Shown: one piece after another, positions 1-11,397 of the stretch
How positions within the stretch are numbered: the first letter of the stretch is position 1
How the letters are laid out: each line of letters begins with the position of its first letter
NCBI RefSeq assembly: GCF_030272615.1
Contig: NC_081411.1
Coordinates: forward strand, 154,121,971 to 154,185,970
Source of the DNA: Cryptomeria japonica
Lineage: Eukaryota > Streptophyta > Pinopsida > Cupressales > Cupressaceae
Length of the DNA: 64,000 nucleotides
Reading direction: 5' to 3'
Translations under genes and position numbers: made by a program
The notes under the pieces: generated by a model
Database searches by the model: none
Told to the model about the DNA's origin: nothing
Seen by the model: the letters and a program-made list of their open reading frames with translations, nothing else

Positions 1-177
1 GAAGCATTATTTAAGCTCATTGTGTAGACGTCTAAAATTAATTAAATTAAATATTTAATTAATTTAAGTCTTTCCACATAATTAATTAATTTAGTTATGT
101 CTATCCTATTCTTCTTAAAATTAATTAAATCAAATTTAATTAATTTTATCACTATAGTCCAATAATTAATTTGTGAA

Positions 178-449
178 TGTCCAAGGGGTTGAGCTTAACT
201 GGCTAAAACACTGGGTTCTCACTGTGGAGACCCAAGTTCAATTCCCAATAGGGACATCTGAAGTGGAATTATAAGTTGTGACTCTTGGCCTTCCATAGGA
301 AGATCTTGGGGTCAATCTAATAAAACATAATAATAATAATAATAATTCAAAGATATGTAATGGGGATGGGGCCCCCTACTGTGTCCCCACTGGTTCATAG
401 CTCCAATCAAAAGCTATTCAGGCTTCGGTCAATTACAAATCAAAAAAAT
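178..449 (+). mobile_element. tRNA-derived SINE inside the LTR of A
   Basis: The left end resembles a tRNA gene. A box-A-like stretch (about 188-202, GAGCTTAACTGG) and a box-B-like stretch (235-245, AGTTCAATTCC) are spaced as in RNA polymerase III internal promoters. The body continues with an (AAT)n run and a GC-rich part and ends in an A-rich tail. It is flanked by a perfect 17-bp direct repeat, AATAATTAATTTGTGAA, at 161-177 and 450-466, as expected for LINE-mediated insertion. It encodes no protein. The parent tRNA cannot be named with confidence. Confidence 0.8.
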
Positions 450-1180
450 AATAATTAATTTGTGAATTAATTATTTTCCCATTCTTCTAAAGTCACTCAA
501 AACATATTTTTTCTAATTCTCACTTAGTTAATTAATTCCAATTAATTAACCTAACCATGTGATTCCTACAAATCACTTCTTCTAATCTTCACTTAGTCTA
601 ATTAATTATTCTATAATCATGCTTATCATTATCCTCCAATTTTAAATTCCTTCACTCATTCTCTCTCCTCATGTCACATCCTCCTAAATTTCCCACTTGC
701 ACTCTAATCCTCATTAACCCACCTAATCACCCCTCTTAATCACTTGCACATTCCTAATCACCAAGATTAAGAATAAGTCAACCATTTGCCATAAATGGTT
801 TGTCTCCCTCCACCTTCCAAACCTTAAATGCACCAACTTTGGTCATGTCAAAGGATTTCTAATCCTTTGCACATCCCCATGCCCTCTCTTCCCAAGGAAT
901 TTTTAATTCCTTTATCCTTTATTCTTACCACACAATCTCTTATTTTGGAATTTTTAATTCCTCTCCCCTTTCTCTAAAGAATTTTATATTTCTTTTTCCT
1001 TTCCCAATGTACTTGGGGATCTCTTTCCCATGTATCTTGTAGGATGTGGAGACAAGAAATGCCTTTATGGCAAATCTCCTAAACCCCACACTTTGTCCTC
1101 TCAATCCTCTCCCACTTTCCTTCAATCTTAACCCTCCATTCCAAATCAATCCTAACCCTTCATTTGAACCTCCTCCAATC

Positions 1181-1187
1181 TATAAAT
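1181..1187 (+). promoter_or_regulatory. Candidate TATA box in LTR of A
   Basis: TATAAAT in the 3' third of the LTR, about 365 bp before its end and just upstream of C-rich, less AT-biased DNA. It is the only TATA-like word in a usual position for transcription of element A on the plus strand. Confidence 0.4.
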
Positions 1188-1550
1188 TGAAGTCTCCTCC
1201 CCTCATTTCCATAACCATAATCTAAGTAAGTTTATGTTGTCCATTTGAGCTCTAGAAATCATCCATTACACCCTTATGATGCCCAAAGTATCCCACACTT
1301 AGCCAAATCCAATCAACCACACCATTCATCCATTTAATCCCTTATTGTTGTGTAGCGGAGAGTAATCCACAATCATAAAATGATCCAATCCAATCAACTG
1401 AAGGAGGGGTGTATTCTTCACTTCACCAAGGGCTCAATCTGAGGGAGAAGAAAGAGGTATAAAGGTTTCATTTGCATATTTCATGATTTCTTTGTATTTT
1501 GTGTTTATTATATGCAAGTGAATACCCTAACAATTTTTTTGTTTTCATTT

Positions 1551-1569
1551 TGGCACACTCGATGGGACC
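1551..1569 (+). other. Primer binding site of A (decayed)
   Basis: TGGCACACTCGATGGGACC begins three bases after the LTR. It matches the tRNA-Lys-type primer site of element D (35005-35023) at about 13 of 19 positions, with several differences of the C-to-T/G-to-A type expected from methylated-cytosine decay. The tRNA assignment for A is therefore tentative. Confidence 0.45.
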
Positions 1570-2682
1570 CATGTCCCTAGTATTTAACATTTTTTGGTTG
1601 TTTTTTACCATTTTCTCGAAGGTTTAGCAGAACGGTGTCTCTAACTACACTTTGGCATCTCCGTTGCGATTTCGACGTCTTCGCCTACATAGTTTGGCGT
1701 CTCCATTTAAATTCAAATTTTCCCACTAACTTTTTGCCTACAAGAATTTACTTCGACGTCTGCGAAACACGGATCGACGTCTCCTCTTCTATTATTATTT
1801 TTTCCTATTTTATGGAATTTTTAGTTTTTAAATAATTATAAAACACAAAAAAATCCATACATAAGGTCAAAAATAACAAAATAGTAATTAGTTAGTCTTA
1901 GTTTCATTTAATTTTGCTAATATATGAATTCATTACAGTAAAATTTATTCATTTTAGACTAATAAGTGAAAATTTTTGGGAAACTGTGCTTCGGTGCTTG
2001 CACAAATGTCAGTGTTTGCATTGCAAAATGACATCTTCACCTTTCTATTTTTCCTGCCTACAATAAAATTTTGATTTTTTTAATTTTTAGCTAATTGTTT
2101 CTGCAACACACTTGTTTGGCGTCTGCATAGACGCTACCCTCTATGTTTTGTCTATCAACATCTTTGCAGGTATAAGATTCTCGCTTCGTTTTTTGAATTT
2201 AATTTTTTTTTTTAAATTGCTATTTTTGTTTTCTATGTCTAGGCACTAAATCAGCGTCTACACATACATTAGCGTCTACACAAATGTTGGCGCATATGCC
2301 TGTCCTTCAACATCTGTGCTTAAGGAAGACACTTTCAAGTATTGATAATTTAATATGAGTTTTTGTAGCATTTTCCCAACTGTCCAAGACATATTTATCA
2401 TACCACTAACATTTTTTTTTTGCAGCACGTTCATCGAAGGCCTTTGTTTTATCACTATCTTAGTTTCTTCTTTTTTTGCATCATTAGATTAGAAAAATCT
2501 TTTATTCGGGGAAAAAAAGAACCATTATTTCTCATGTTTGGTTCTCTTGCACATGTGTAGGGTGGACCCACCGTTACACCAAGTATCCTCTCCCCTCGCC
2601 TTCACGGACCTTGGGTGAAGAGAAAGGTGATTAACAACACTTGACCTTTTCATTTTTGTAGAGAGTTGTGTCTTGGGGGCCT
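1570..2682 (+). other. 5' leader of A with repeated GRCGTCT words
   Basis: Non-coding leader between the primer site and the first nested insertion. It holds at least ten scattered copies of GGCGTCT, GACGTCT or AGCGTCT and decayed forms (for example 1674, 1695, 1755, 1775, 2119, 2253, 2272) in otherwise T-rich DNA. No credible open reading frame is present. The leader resumes after the solo LTR. Confidence 0.6.
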
Positions 2683-3927
2683 TGTTCAACCCAACAATAA
2701 GAATAATAACTCTAGTTGAAGTCTCAATCCAAAGTTTGGACATTCATTTGGTAAAGTCACTATTTTCATAGCTAGTGTTCATTTGGTTGTCAACCCAGGG
2801 ACGTAAGACTTGAAATGGGTCTACACTATATATGCACTAAGTTCCCCCGATAGCTATTCTGCATTACTACAACAACTAACATAATGCGGAAAAGATAATC
2901 AAGAACTGAAACTATAGAAAGGCTACAGGAAGACTTATGCATAAACTCATAAAATCAATATTGGATAAATTCAATGCTGATAAACATAAATTACTCTGTT
3001 CTGGCTTGGCTGCAGGAACAGTCAATGCAAGAATGTCTACTACGGCTAAGGAAAGAAAACTAATTTTAATGAATGCACAGGAACACTCACCAAGTGGGCC
3101 CCCTTGGATGAGTGATACCGGGCTTCCCGAAAACAACTCTTAAAAGATCATAATAACACAATTTTATTCATCGTTCTTGGAAAATCATTACATGGTTCAA
3201 TATGAAAAGAAACTCAAGAATGCTTATAAAAAATCCTCTGCTCTATTCTTCTCCTTTTCTATCTAATGTGTGAGAAGAAGAAGAGCTTCTTATTAAAAAG
3301 AAATCATCTACAATAGATAACACAAATCATTTCGAAAAGAAGAGGTAGATGATTGACTAAGAAAGGAGATAGCTGGAGTTATGTTACAGGAAACGCGGAT
3401 CTAGACCGAACCACAATCATAACATACTGTGGCGGTATTTACAACTTCAATGTCCACTTTAAGTTAGACATTGGTAGTATCGATTGATTATTTCTCTTAT
3501 GTCGTCCCTTACGCTTGCTCAACTTTTCTACACTTTGATCTTTAGTCATCACTTGAGTATCCTTCCCTTCAACAGGCGCGATAGGCGAACATCCACAGCA
3601 ACATCATTTATTCTTTACACTACAAAAGAAATAACATACAAGAACATACATACGCATTTTATTTTATCAACACATATATTAATTTCACATATGATCTTGC
3701 CCTAAATAATCCGCATAGTAACAGGAATAAATCACATGGCTGTAGGAATAAATGACATGGCTGCAGGAACAAACTGGCAAAGATAAAACATGATTTAATA
3801 AGTTCAGGCTTAACATATGGAATACATATAGTCAACTTCCAATACATTTCTACTACTATGCAAACCAAAAGATGACAAAAACTCAAGAGTTTTGAGGATA
3901 GAAATATGACAATGTCTCAACCCATCA
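2683..3927 (-). mobile_element. Solo LTR of the B family in the leader of A
   Basis: It aligns end to end with the two LTRs of element B, in the same orientation (minus element), but is more diverged. It begins TGTTCAACCC, ends CCCATCA, and has the perfect 5-bp duplication GGCCT at 2678-2682 and 3928-3932. No internal sequence lies between LTR and duplication on either side, so it is a solo LTR left by LTR-LTR recombination. Confidence 0.85.
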
Positions 3928-3932
3928 GGCCT

Positions 3933-5596
3933 CATCACCCCAAGGGATTAATTCAAAATTGGGACACGCTGGAGATATTGTCTTTCCTGGTGCAATCTCG
4001 AGCGGGTTTTCTGAGCTGCTATATAAATATACTAGTTAGGTGGCTGAAGTATTGAGTGAATTCAACGTATGTGGAGGCCTTCTCTGCATCGATAAGCTCA
4101 ACTAAAGCCTTAAGTGGCTTGATTCTAGAATTCATCATTAGATCAAGATCCCTCAAAACATTACTAAACATGTTGTTTAATAGCCCAAAAAACCTTACAT
4201 TTGATGGTTCGAAGTGTGTGGATCGTACCCCATAGATACCTCTCATGTACCCATCCAAGATGAGATAGGATTTCCTCGGTTAAAAGATCTTTGGATCTTC
4301 AAGGTAAGAGAATTTGGGGGCAGTGAGTTATTTGGCGGGGGATCTCGATTCAATTATTAGAAAGGGTTGTTTCGGTCTCTGTCTCGGCGGGCTTTAACCA
4401 AAGGAGTGTATTATACTCGAGAAGTGAGTGTTGTGATGGGGGAGCCAATGCTACTAGAATCTCTATTTGTTTGCTTGTTTGAGGTATTCTATTGATGCAA
4501 AGGCCCCATTGAATGGTTTCCATTTTCCAGCCTAGGTTGTATGTCTTTCACGTGTCTTCATTTATGCAAACCAATGAATTTTGTAACATTGGGCTAATTT
4601 AGGCCCACCTCACTTTCACACTTACTCTAAAGTGTTACCTTAGCCAATGTGTTTATCACTATTTGATTTCTCTTACCAAGAGTAGACAAAATCCAAACTT
4701 ATCAAAATTTGACCAAATTTCACTCATGCACCATAAAATCAAATCACTTAAATATCCCCAAAAGTCCATATACCATCAAATCAAGAAGAAGCCTAGCTAT
4801 AAGCAAATCCTCAAGGGTTGAAAGTTCTTGTACATCAACCGCAAGCTCTTGTTGAAACACCATACCTTCTTACATCATTTCCATGATTATCTTCATGGTT
4901 ATAACAATGAGTTTGATGAGGAACCTTTGAGAACCCCTGCTTTCCATCCCAAGGAATCAATAGGAGTCGTCCCATCCCATTGTCCAACTTGCCCATGCTT
5001 GAAATCACTTATTGAGTTATCTCTCATCTAAGGTAACCTTCATTTCATTCCTCTTCCATTATCGTTTCCATCTTTTGTCTTTAAGGACTTAGTGCATCAA
5101 TCATCAACCTTAATCAACCAATCAATCAATCAACCTCCCAATCCAAGGTCAACACTTCGCAAAAGTCTAACTTAGACCTTCTATCATTAATCAAATCCAC
5201 AATTGGCCTCATGCTTGAGAAAGAATCTATCTCAAGTATATTGCCTAATTGATCCTAATCATTTGAGTTGATCAAACCCTAATCCTTTGCACTATTTTGC
5301 TTAGGAATGAATTATATCCTAAGTATAAAAAGGCTTGATCTAATCTTAATCCAAGGTCTGATTTTGGTCTAGCTTGGTTGATACCTCACTTTTTTCCCCT
5401 CCCCATCTATGTCCTAATCCAAGGGCTAAGGTATCATCTAATCCATCTCGTCCTAATCCAAGGACCACCCAATCAATCTCAATCCAATCCCAATCAAATC
5501 CTTGCTAAGTCCTTTTCATCATTTTTCTCACTGAGTCTAATCTATTCCACAGTCCCTCCTTATCATCTTCATCTCTGAGGTTACCCATATATAGTC
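3933..5596 (+). other. Leader of A, continued
   Basis: Sequence of A between the solo LTR and gag. A short minus-strand frame (4019-4258, 79 codons) and short plus frames show no recognisable domain and are probably fortuitous. The last 600 bases are rich in CCAATC/CCAAGG words. I see no gene here. Confidence 0.5.
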
Positions 5597-7974
5597 TTGA
5601 CTCACTCCCCAAAAGCAAAGATGGTTGTCAAAGGCAATGAGATACCTAAACCTAATCATTTTGTCGATCATGATCACCAAGAAGAGGAACAACTTGTTGA
5701 CCAACCCGAACATTCCCCATGCTTGAAATATTTTGTAAAGGACCAGTACAATCAAGAGATGATGGAAATATTCTTCAAGATTAATCCCAATGGGCTCATA
5801 GCTCACCTTATTAGTCAAGGGGCACGTTTACCCCCAGACTTTGACCAGACCATTCTTGACATGCCTACAAAAGGTGACCTCATAGACCGTCTTGTTGTTG
5901 ATGCCATTCTTCATCCACCACCTACAACTTCTATGCCAACAACTTTCATACCTTTGAATTCTATTCCCCCAAGAACTTCTAATCCACCTATCTCTCAACC
6001 TCCAAGGTCATCCGCACCTCTTCACAATTCGACCAATCACATTAATGCTAACTTGTCTCTTATCAACACCATTTTTGCGTCACATTCTCTAATCGCTTCA
6101 CAACCTCCCATTTCCTACAAATATATTGGTGGTGGTATCCCGTCCATATCTAATTAAATCCCCAGGTCTAGTGCAGTTCACTACATCCCCAATGTCCAAA
6201 ATCAGCAACCTGACCTCATAAAGGAAATTCGGGACATGAAGGACCTCATCAAGAAGTTCAAGGATAGGACTAATATAAGAGACTTTATACTTTCGAAGAA
6301 ATATGGCATTATCCATATGATCCTTCCATTTTAGTCGCTCCATACCCTCCTAGTTTTGAAATGCTCAAGTTTGAAAAGTACAGAGGCAAAGGTGACTCAA
6401 GAGACCATGTCTACGAATTCTTCATCATTTGTTAAGAGGTCTCTTACAATGATTTTTACCTTAGAATACTTTTCCCTAAGAGTCTTAGTGGAGATGTCCT
6501 TGCTTGGTTCTCCACCCTACCTCATGGCTCCATCAAATCATTCTCGAACCTAGTAGAAAAGTTTGTGTCCCATTACGCATACAACATTTAGAATGATGCT
6601 TCTTTGATTGACCTATGCAACACAAAGCAGAGGCCCATAGAAACTTTTGCCAATTTCCTTTAAAGGTGGCATCATCTAATCAAAAAACTTCCTCGGGACA
6701 TACCAGAGTCATATCAAATTGAATTATTTCAATGTAACCTAGTACCAGAATTGTCTCGTCCCTTGACCTATCAATGCTTGGACACATTTGAGAAAATCAC
6801 TAAGAAAGGTCTAGCCTCAGAGTATGTCCTCTTGGAGTAATGAACATTGAAACCTTATAAAAAATATAATCAAGGTTCTTCCTTGTATAATGATAAGCCC
6901 AAGTATTGGTCCAAGAATAAAAATGTTGTCAATGATGGAGTCACCGATGTCAAGCGTGTTTAGACTATGACCGTCTCCACCAATCCCACCACCACCAATA
7001 ACCAATTCAACACCCAACCTAATCCCCACAATCATTCCCAACCTTGCAATAATTTCTCCATCCAAGGACAACCTCTCCATTCCAACAATCAATCCCAACA
7101 TGAGTGCACTCTGCTCACCAAGCCCATCGAGGTCATCTTCCAAAAACCTATCAAGGTTGGCTCCATTGTCTTTCCAATGACTTGCCCTTTTGATGCAAAT
7201 CAACCAAAACCCTAATGGTATAATGAAATGAATATTGCAACTACCATCATGTCCAAGGTAATGATACATGCAAATGTATGAACATTAATAATTATATCCA
7301 AGACCTGATTAACAAAGGTGATGTTGAGGTTGCAACTGCTAAGTCTGGTAATTCAAATGAAAAACTTACGATGTACCAAGATCTATTTCCCAAGCATGGT
7401 AAGGACAAAGCTTCATCATCTCATGAAGTCCATTATGATTACACCAACTATGTCTTTGGCTTAGACTCCTTAGTAGGCCGCATAGAGCTTGTTGATATCC
7501 ATGTCAATACTATTACAATCCAAGGGGATAATCCTTCATCCACCCCTCACAACCCTAGGGTAGCCATTCAAGGTGCCCCTCCCCCACAATCATCAAGCAA
7601 ACCCGCCCAAGCTAAGATAGTCATTCAAGGTGCCTCACCTTTCACTTCATATCCCCATAATGATTGCAACATCACCACTCAAAAAGGGAGAGTAACCATT
7701 CAAGGAGCTCCTCCTCCTCCTCCTCCCCAAACCCCCATGTAATCTACTTGTTGTTATGATGTCCTTGATCACCTCGGTAAGATTCCTACATATATCTCCA
7801 TCTTAGAACTCCCCAAGACTTCACCCGTTTATAAGGAGATACTTGAACAAGCCCTTCTGGAATCTCATGTCCTAGATAACATCAATGCAACCCAATTCCA
7901 AGCCCTCATTGGCAACCTTTCTACGCAACACCATCTCGTTTTCACATCCAAAGATGCTCCATCCGCAAACTCAT
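5597..7974 (+). pseudogene. gag region of element A (broken)
   Basis: The N-terminal frame 5597-6157 (186 codons) is charged, then rich in Pro, Ser and Asn. The capsid-like part lies at about 6328-6840, where a typical retrotransposon gag pattern (FEMLKFEKYRGKGDSRDH, then LAWFSTLP, then FVSHYA) is readable but broken by several stops. A Pro/Gln-rich linker follows (6967-7742) with repeated [IV]QGAPP-type words. The final stretch, 7755-7974, aligns with the same region of element C ahead of its protease (YD..L...P..IS..EL pattern). The solo copia LTR interrupts it at 7980. Confidence 0.75.
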
Positions 7975-7979
7975 CCCAT

Positions 7980-9404
7980 TGATAATATGATGAAACTATA
8001 ATAATACGGTCAACTAATGAGAGGGGGGGTGAATCGATAGATAGAAAATATACTAAACTTTCACCAAACTTGATTCAAACTCAGAAAACAACTTACTTAA
8101 CTAACTGGTTTAGTCTTTGTATCAAAAACTGCAACTGCACTGTCAAACTTTACCGGTTGTCCAAACTATCGATGATACAGTGTAACAGATTTGAAACTCA
8201 AATACCATTTAACCAAAACATTAAACCATTTAGCTAACATCAGTAATAGCTCATTTCATATCACTTTTGGTCATTCAAACATGACTAAGTGGATTTACTA
8301 GTCATTCATAACAACCATATAAAAAATGCATCCACAAAATCATTCACCACTTGACATAATGATTTTTCACGTGGAAACGCAAATGGGAAAACCCACAGTG
8401 GGGATGAATACCCACAAGTATTTTGAACTCTTCAAAAGTTTGCCCTGTTAGGAGCCAAACCTTGTTATAGGCTTTACAAAAATGTCCTATTAATAACAGA
8501 TCCGGATAAGGACCACCCGGTTAAGGGATTGACTACAATACCTTGTCAAAGGTAATACCCTATTAGAGGTAACCTCGGTGGAGGATTTCAAATCCAAGCT
8601 AATGGATCACACAGTTAGAGGATTTGAACAAGAAGCATGTTAAAGCTTACCTAGTTAGGGGATTTAATTGTTGTAATGGTTAGAGATCAACGGGTTCTTT
8701 GCTAATCTGGTAATAGCACTGCTTTGCTTAATTAGATCCTTTTCTGCTCCTATCTGCCTTCACAACATTTTGCAGATACACCTTCTGGTTCAACAACAAC
8801 AACTCACACATAACCAAATTTTCCAACACAATTACAAACAATTTCGTCGACCTTATAATCAAATACAATAGGTGGGTAACACAACACAAAACCTAAGATC
8901 TCATAGAGATTACAAATATATTGGTTCAATCTTGATCGTTAGATTACATAGCAATCAACTACACATCGTTCATGACAACTTCGACCGCTCCTGGATCACT
9001 CCTGAATCACCGCACATTGGATCTTGTAGCTCATCACATGTTTGTCACTCTATACTAAGAAATTGATCATTCCCAAGATAAATCATTATCTCTACGCGCC
9101 AAATCTAGTTCAAAACTCATCACGTGCATCATGCATATGTGGCATCTTCATCTTCAATCATCATTTGATCATAGATCATCACAACTGATTCTCCAAGCTC
9201 CATCAGTTAGGGTTTTGCTTATCAATGGGTTAGGGTTACCGGTTGATCTCTCTGCTTCAATAGTAATATCGGTTTCCTCCACTGCTTTACTACCGGTTGC
9301 TTTACTGCATCACTACCGGTTACAATATAACTTCATTACTGGTTGCTATTGACATCAATGACAACACTATACTTCATCAATGCAATCTTCATGCAATTCC
9401 AACA
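7980..9404 (-). mobile_element. Solo copia-like LTR (minus) splitting gag-pol of A
   Basis: On the minus strand it starts TGTTGGAATTGC and ends ATTATCA. Near its 3' end is the CACCCCCCTCTCA stretch common in plant Ty1/copia LTRs, and the phrase TGTCATTGATGTCAA, which also occurs in the LTR at 50327-51809. Flanking duplication is CCCAT (7975-7979) and CCCAC (9405-9409), one mismatch. Removing it restores continuity from the A gag linker into the protease. No internal copia genes are present. Repeated ACCGGTT words occur throughout. Confidence 0.75.
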
Positions 9405-9796
9405 CCCACAACAAACCCCTTCACATTGAAGCTATTGTCCAAAAGCATAAAATCAAGAGAGTCCTTATACATAGTGGATTTGGCCTAAATCTTTGTACAT
9501 ATAAATTGATCAAACAACTGGGTATCTCCGAAGGCTTGGTTGACACATCTGGTAAGATCACAATAAAGGCCTACAATGATGCAAAAAGGGTCTCTAAAGG
9601 CACCATAACACTACCTCTTCAAGTGGGCCCTGTAATGGTGGAAACTACATGTCAAGTCTTGGACCTTGATCTCCCCTACAACATCCTTCTTGGTCGACCA
9701 TTAATCTATTTAATTCAATTCGTTCCATCCACTTACCACCAATGCCTTAAGTTACCTTACAATGGCAGAGAGATGACCATCTTGGCTAATCCGTAG
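9405..9796 (+). pseudogene. Protease of element A
   Basis: Retropepsin-like domain starting KPLHIEA and ending shortly after LLGRPLIYLIQFVPSTYHQ, a sequence style typical of Tat/Ogre proteases. The active-site triad reads HSG instead of D[ST/N]G (VLIHSGFGLNLC), so catalysis is lost. The rest is open for about 130 codons. The next 330 bp (9797-10126) are linker with stops, cut by insertion of B at 10126. Confidence 0.75.
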
Positions 9797-10126
9797 CCCT
9801 TTTAATATTGAAAGCTCCTTGAAGGGAAACACCCTTATAATTTCCCACTCAATACACCCATTCTAATGCCCCCATTTGATCCATCAAATGTCACATCCAC
9901 CTCATACCCAAGATCGAGGTTAAGATAATTGACAATGGTTGTGACAAGTACACACTTTAAAATTTGCTCTATGCGGGTCAACTCCTACTCTCTCCTAAGT
10001 CATATGGAAAACCTAAAGAAATCAAGATCCAAAAGAAATCAACCATGAAATGCAAAAAGGCCACCTTTAAATAGTGGGGCCCACTTGATGAAGAGACCTT
10101 GGAAACCGACGTCACTTCTTGGATGT

Positions 10127-11384
10127 TGTTTGCCTCAACAATAGGAATAATAACTAGAGCTAAAGTCTCAACCCAAAGATTGGTCATTCATTTTGTGTAG
10201 TTATTATATCCATGGCTGAAGTTCATTTACTTGTCAACCCAAGGACATATTAATTGAAATGGGTTTGCACTATATATGCACTAAGTTCCTGCAATAGTTA
10301 TTATGCACTACTGCAACAACTAAATCTATTCGAAATAAATAAGAGAGAGTCATAACAACTAAATGGCTACAGGAAAGCTTAGAATTAACATAAGATTATA
10401 ATTAAAGAATTGTTAACTAAGTTCAGAGCTGACAAACAGGAATTACTCTATCTGCTTTGGCTGCAGGAACAATCACAAGATCTGTTTCTAGTGGCTGCAG
10501 GAACAGTCAATCGCTAGAACATCTACTACATCAAAAGAAAAATCAAATCTAACAAATGTACATGAATACTTACCAAGTGGGCCCCCTTGGATGAGTGTAT
10601 CCAGACTTCAAAGATAATTCTATAATACTCTATATATCATCACTTTTATTCATTATTTTCAAAGGTTGATACAACACATGAAATAAAAGAAATGCTTTAA
10701 ATTCTAAAAAATGTTATATAATTATGTTTCTGACCCCTTGTCTCTAACCTCTAAGAAGAGGTGCGGGTTTTTTTTTATAAGAAAACTATAACAACTTCCT
10801 ACTATCTAGGTCATGCCAATGAAACTAGGCGGAAAACATTTATGACTACAAACAGAAGAAGTTAATCCACAATAAACGCGGAACTTAGCTAAACTGCAGC
10901 CAAGAATATAGCATCGTGGTGTTAAAATATTGATATTTGTTGAAGACAAACAGAAATGAATCTGGTAGCGTCTTGTTATTCCTTTGCCTCTTCTTACACA
11001 CATTATCATCTTTGTCGTTTTGAATATTTAACTACCCTTGAATATATCCAACTGCTTTTATGATGTAATACAATAACCACTTCTACAACATCTCATTTAT
11101 TCCTACAATTAAAAATATAGAACATACAAGTGCGCACACACACACACACAAATTAATCATAACACTTATACATTCACACATGATATTGCCTATGTTAATC
11201 TGCATGGCAACAGGAATAATAGGTCAAAACAATACAAGATTTAATGGGTTTATTTATCATCTAGAATGCACATAGTCAAACTTTAATACATCACATGACT
11301 CAAACACTATCCCGTTATACAAATTAAAACATGGCAAAAACTTATCAGTTATAGGAATAAAAGAGCTAATATCTCAGCTCATCA
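10127..11384 (-). repeat. 3' LTR of element B
   Basis: 1258 bp, TG...CA ended, about 93 percent identical by eye to the partner LTR at 19974-21232. It contains a short (CA)n run near 11133-11150 and repeated GGCTGCAGGAAC words near 10462 and 10494. Confidence 0.9.
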
Positions 11385-11397
11385 TGCCCCTCAACTT
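11385..11397 (-). other. Polypurine tract of B
   Basis: Read on the minus strand, AGTTGAGGGGCA sits directly against the 3' LTR, as required for plus-strand DNA priming. This confirms the minus orientation of B. Confidence 0.7.

Larger units (their letters stand above)
23..1547 (+). repeat. 5' LTR of element A
   Basis: Starts TGTAGACGTCT and ends TTTTCA three bases before a primer-site-like TGG. The first 29 bp recur at 50200-50228 behind a polypurine tract, which fixes the LTR start. The length includes a 289-bp SINE insertion, so the original LTR was about 1.24 kb. The first half is very rich in TTAATTAA-like words. A TATAAAT at 1181-1187 lies a plausible distance ahead of the LTR end for U3/R. 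Confidence 0.8.

Noticed and set aside
178-260. Functional tRNA gene
   Set aside because: Only the box A and box B halves are tRNA-like; there is no cloverleaf with a proper anticodon arm and acceptor pairing, and the unit has a SINE body, tail and target duplication.
1532-1547. 5' LTR of A ending at CCTAACA (1532)
   Set aside because: That would leave 18 bases before the primer site; ending at TTTTCA (1547) gives the 3-base spacing seen in the other elements.
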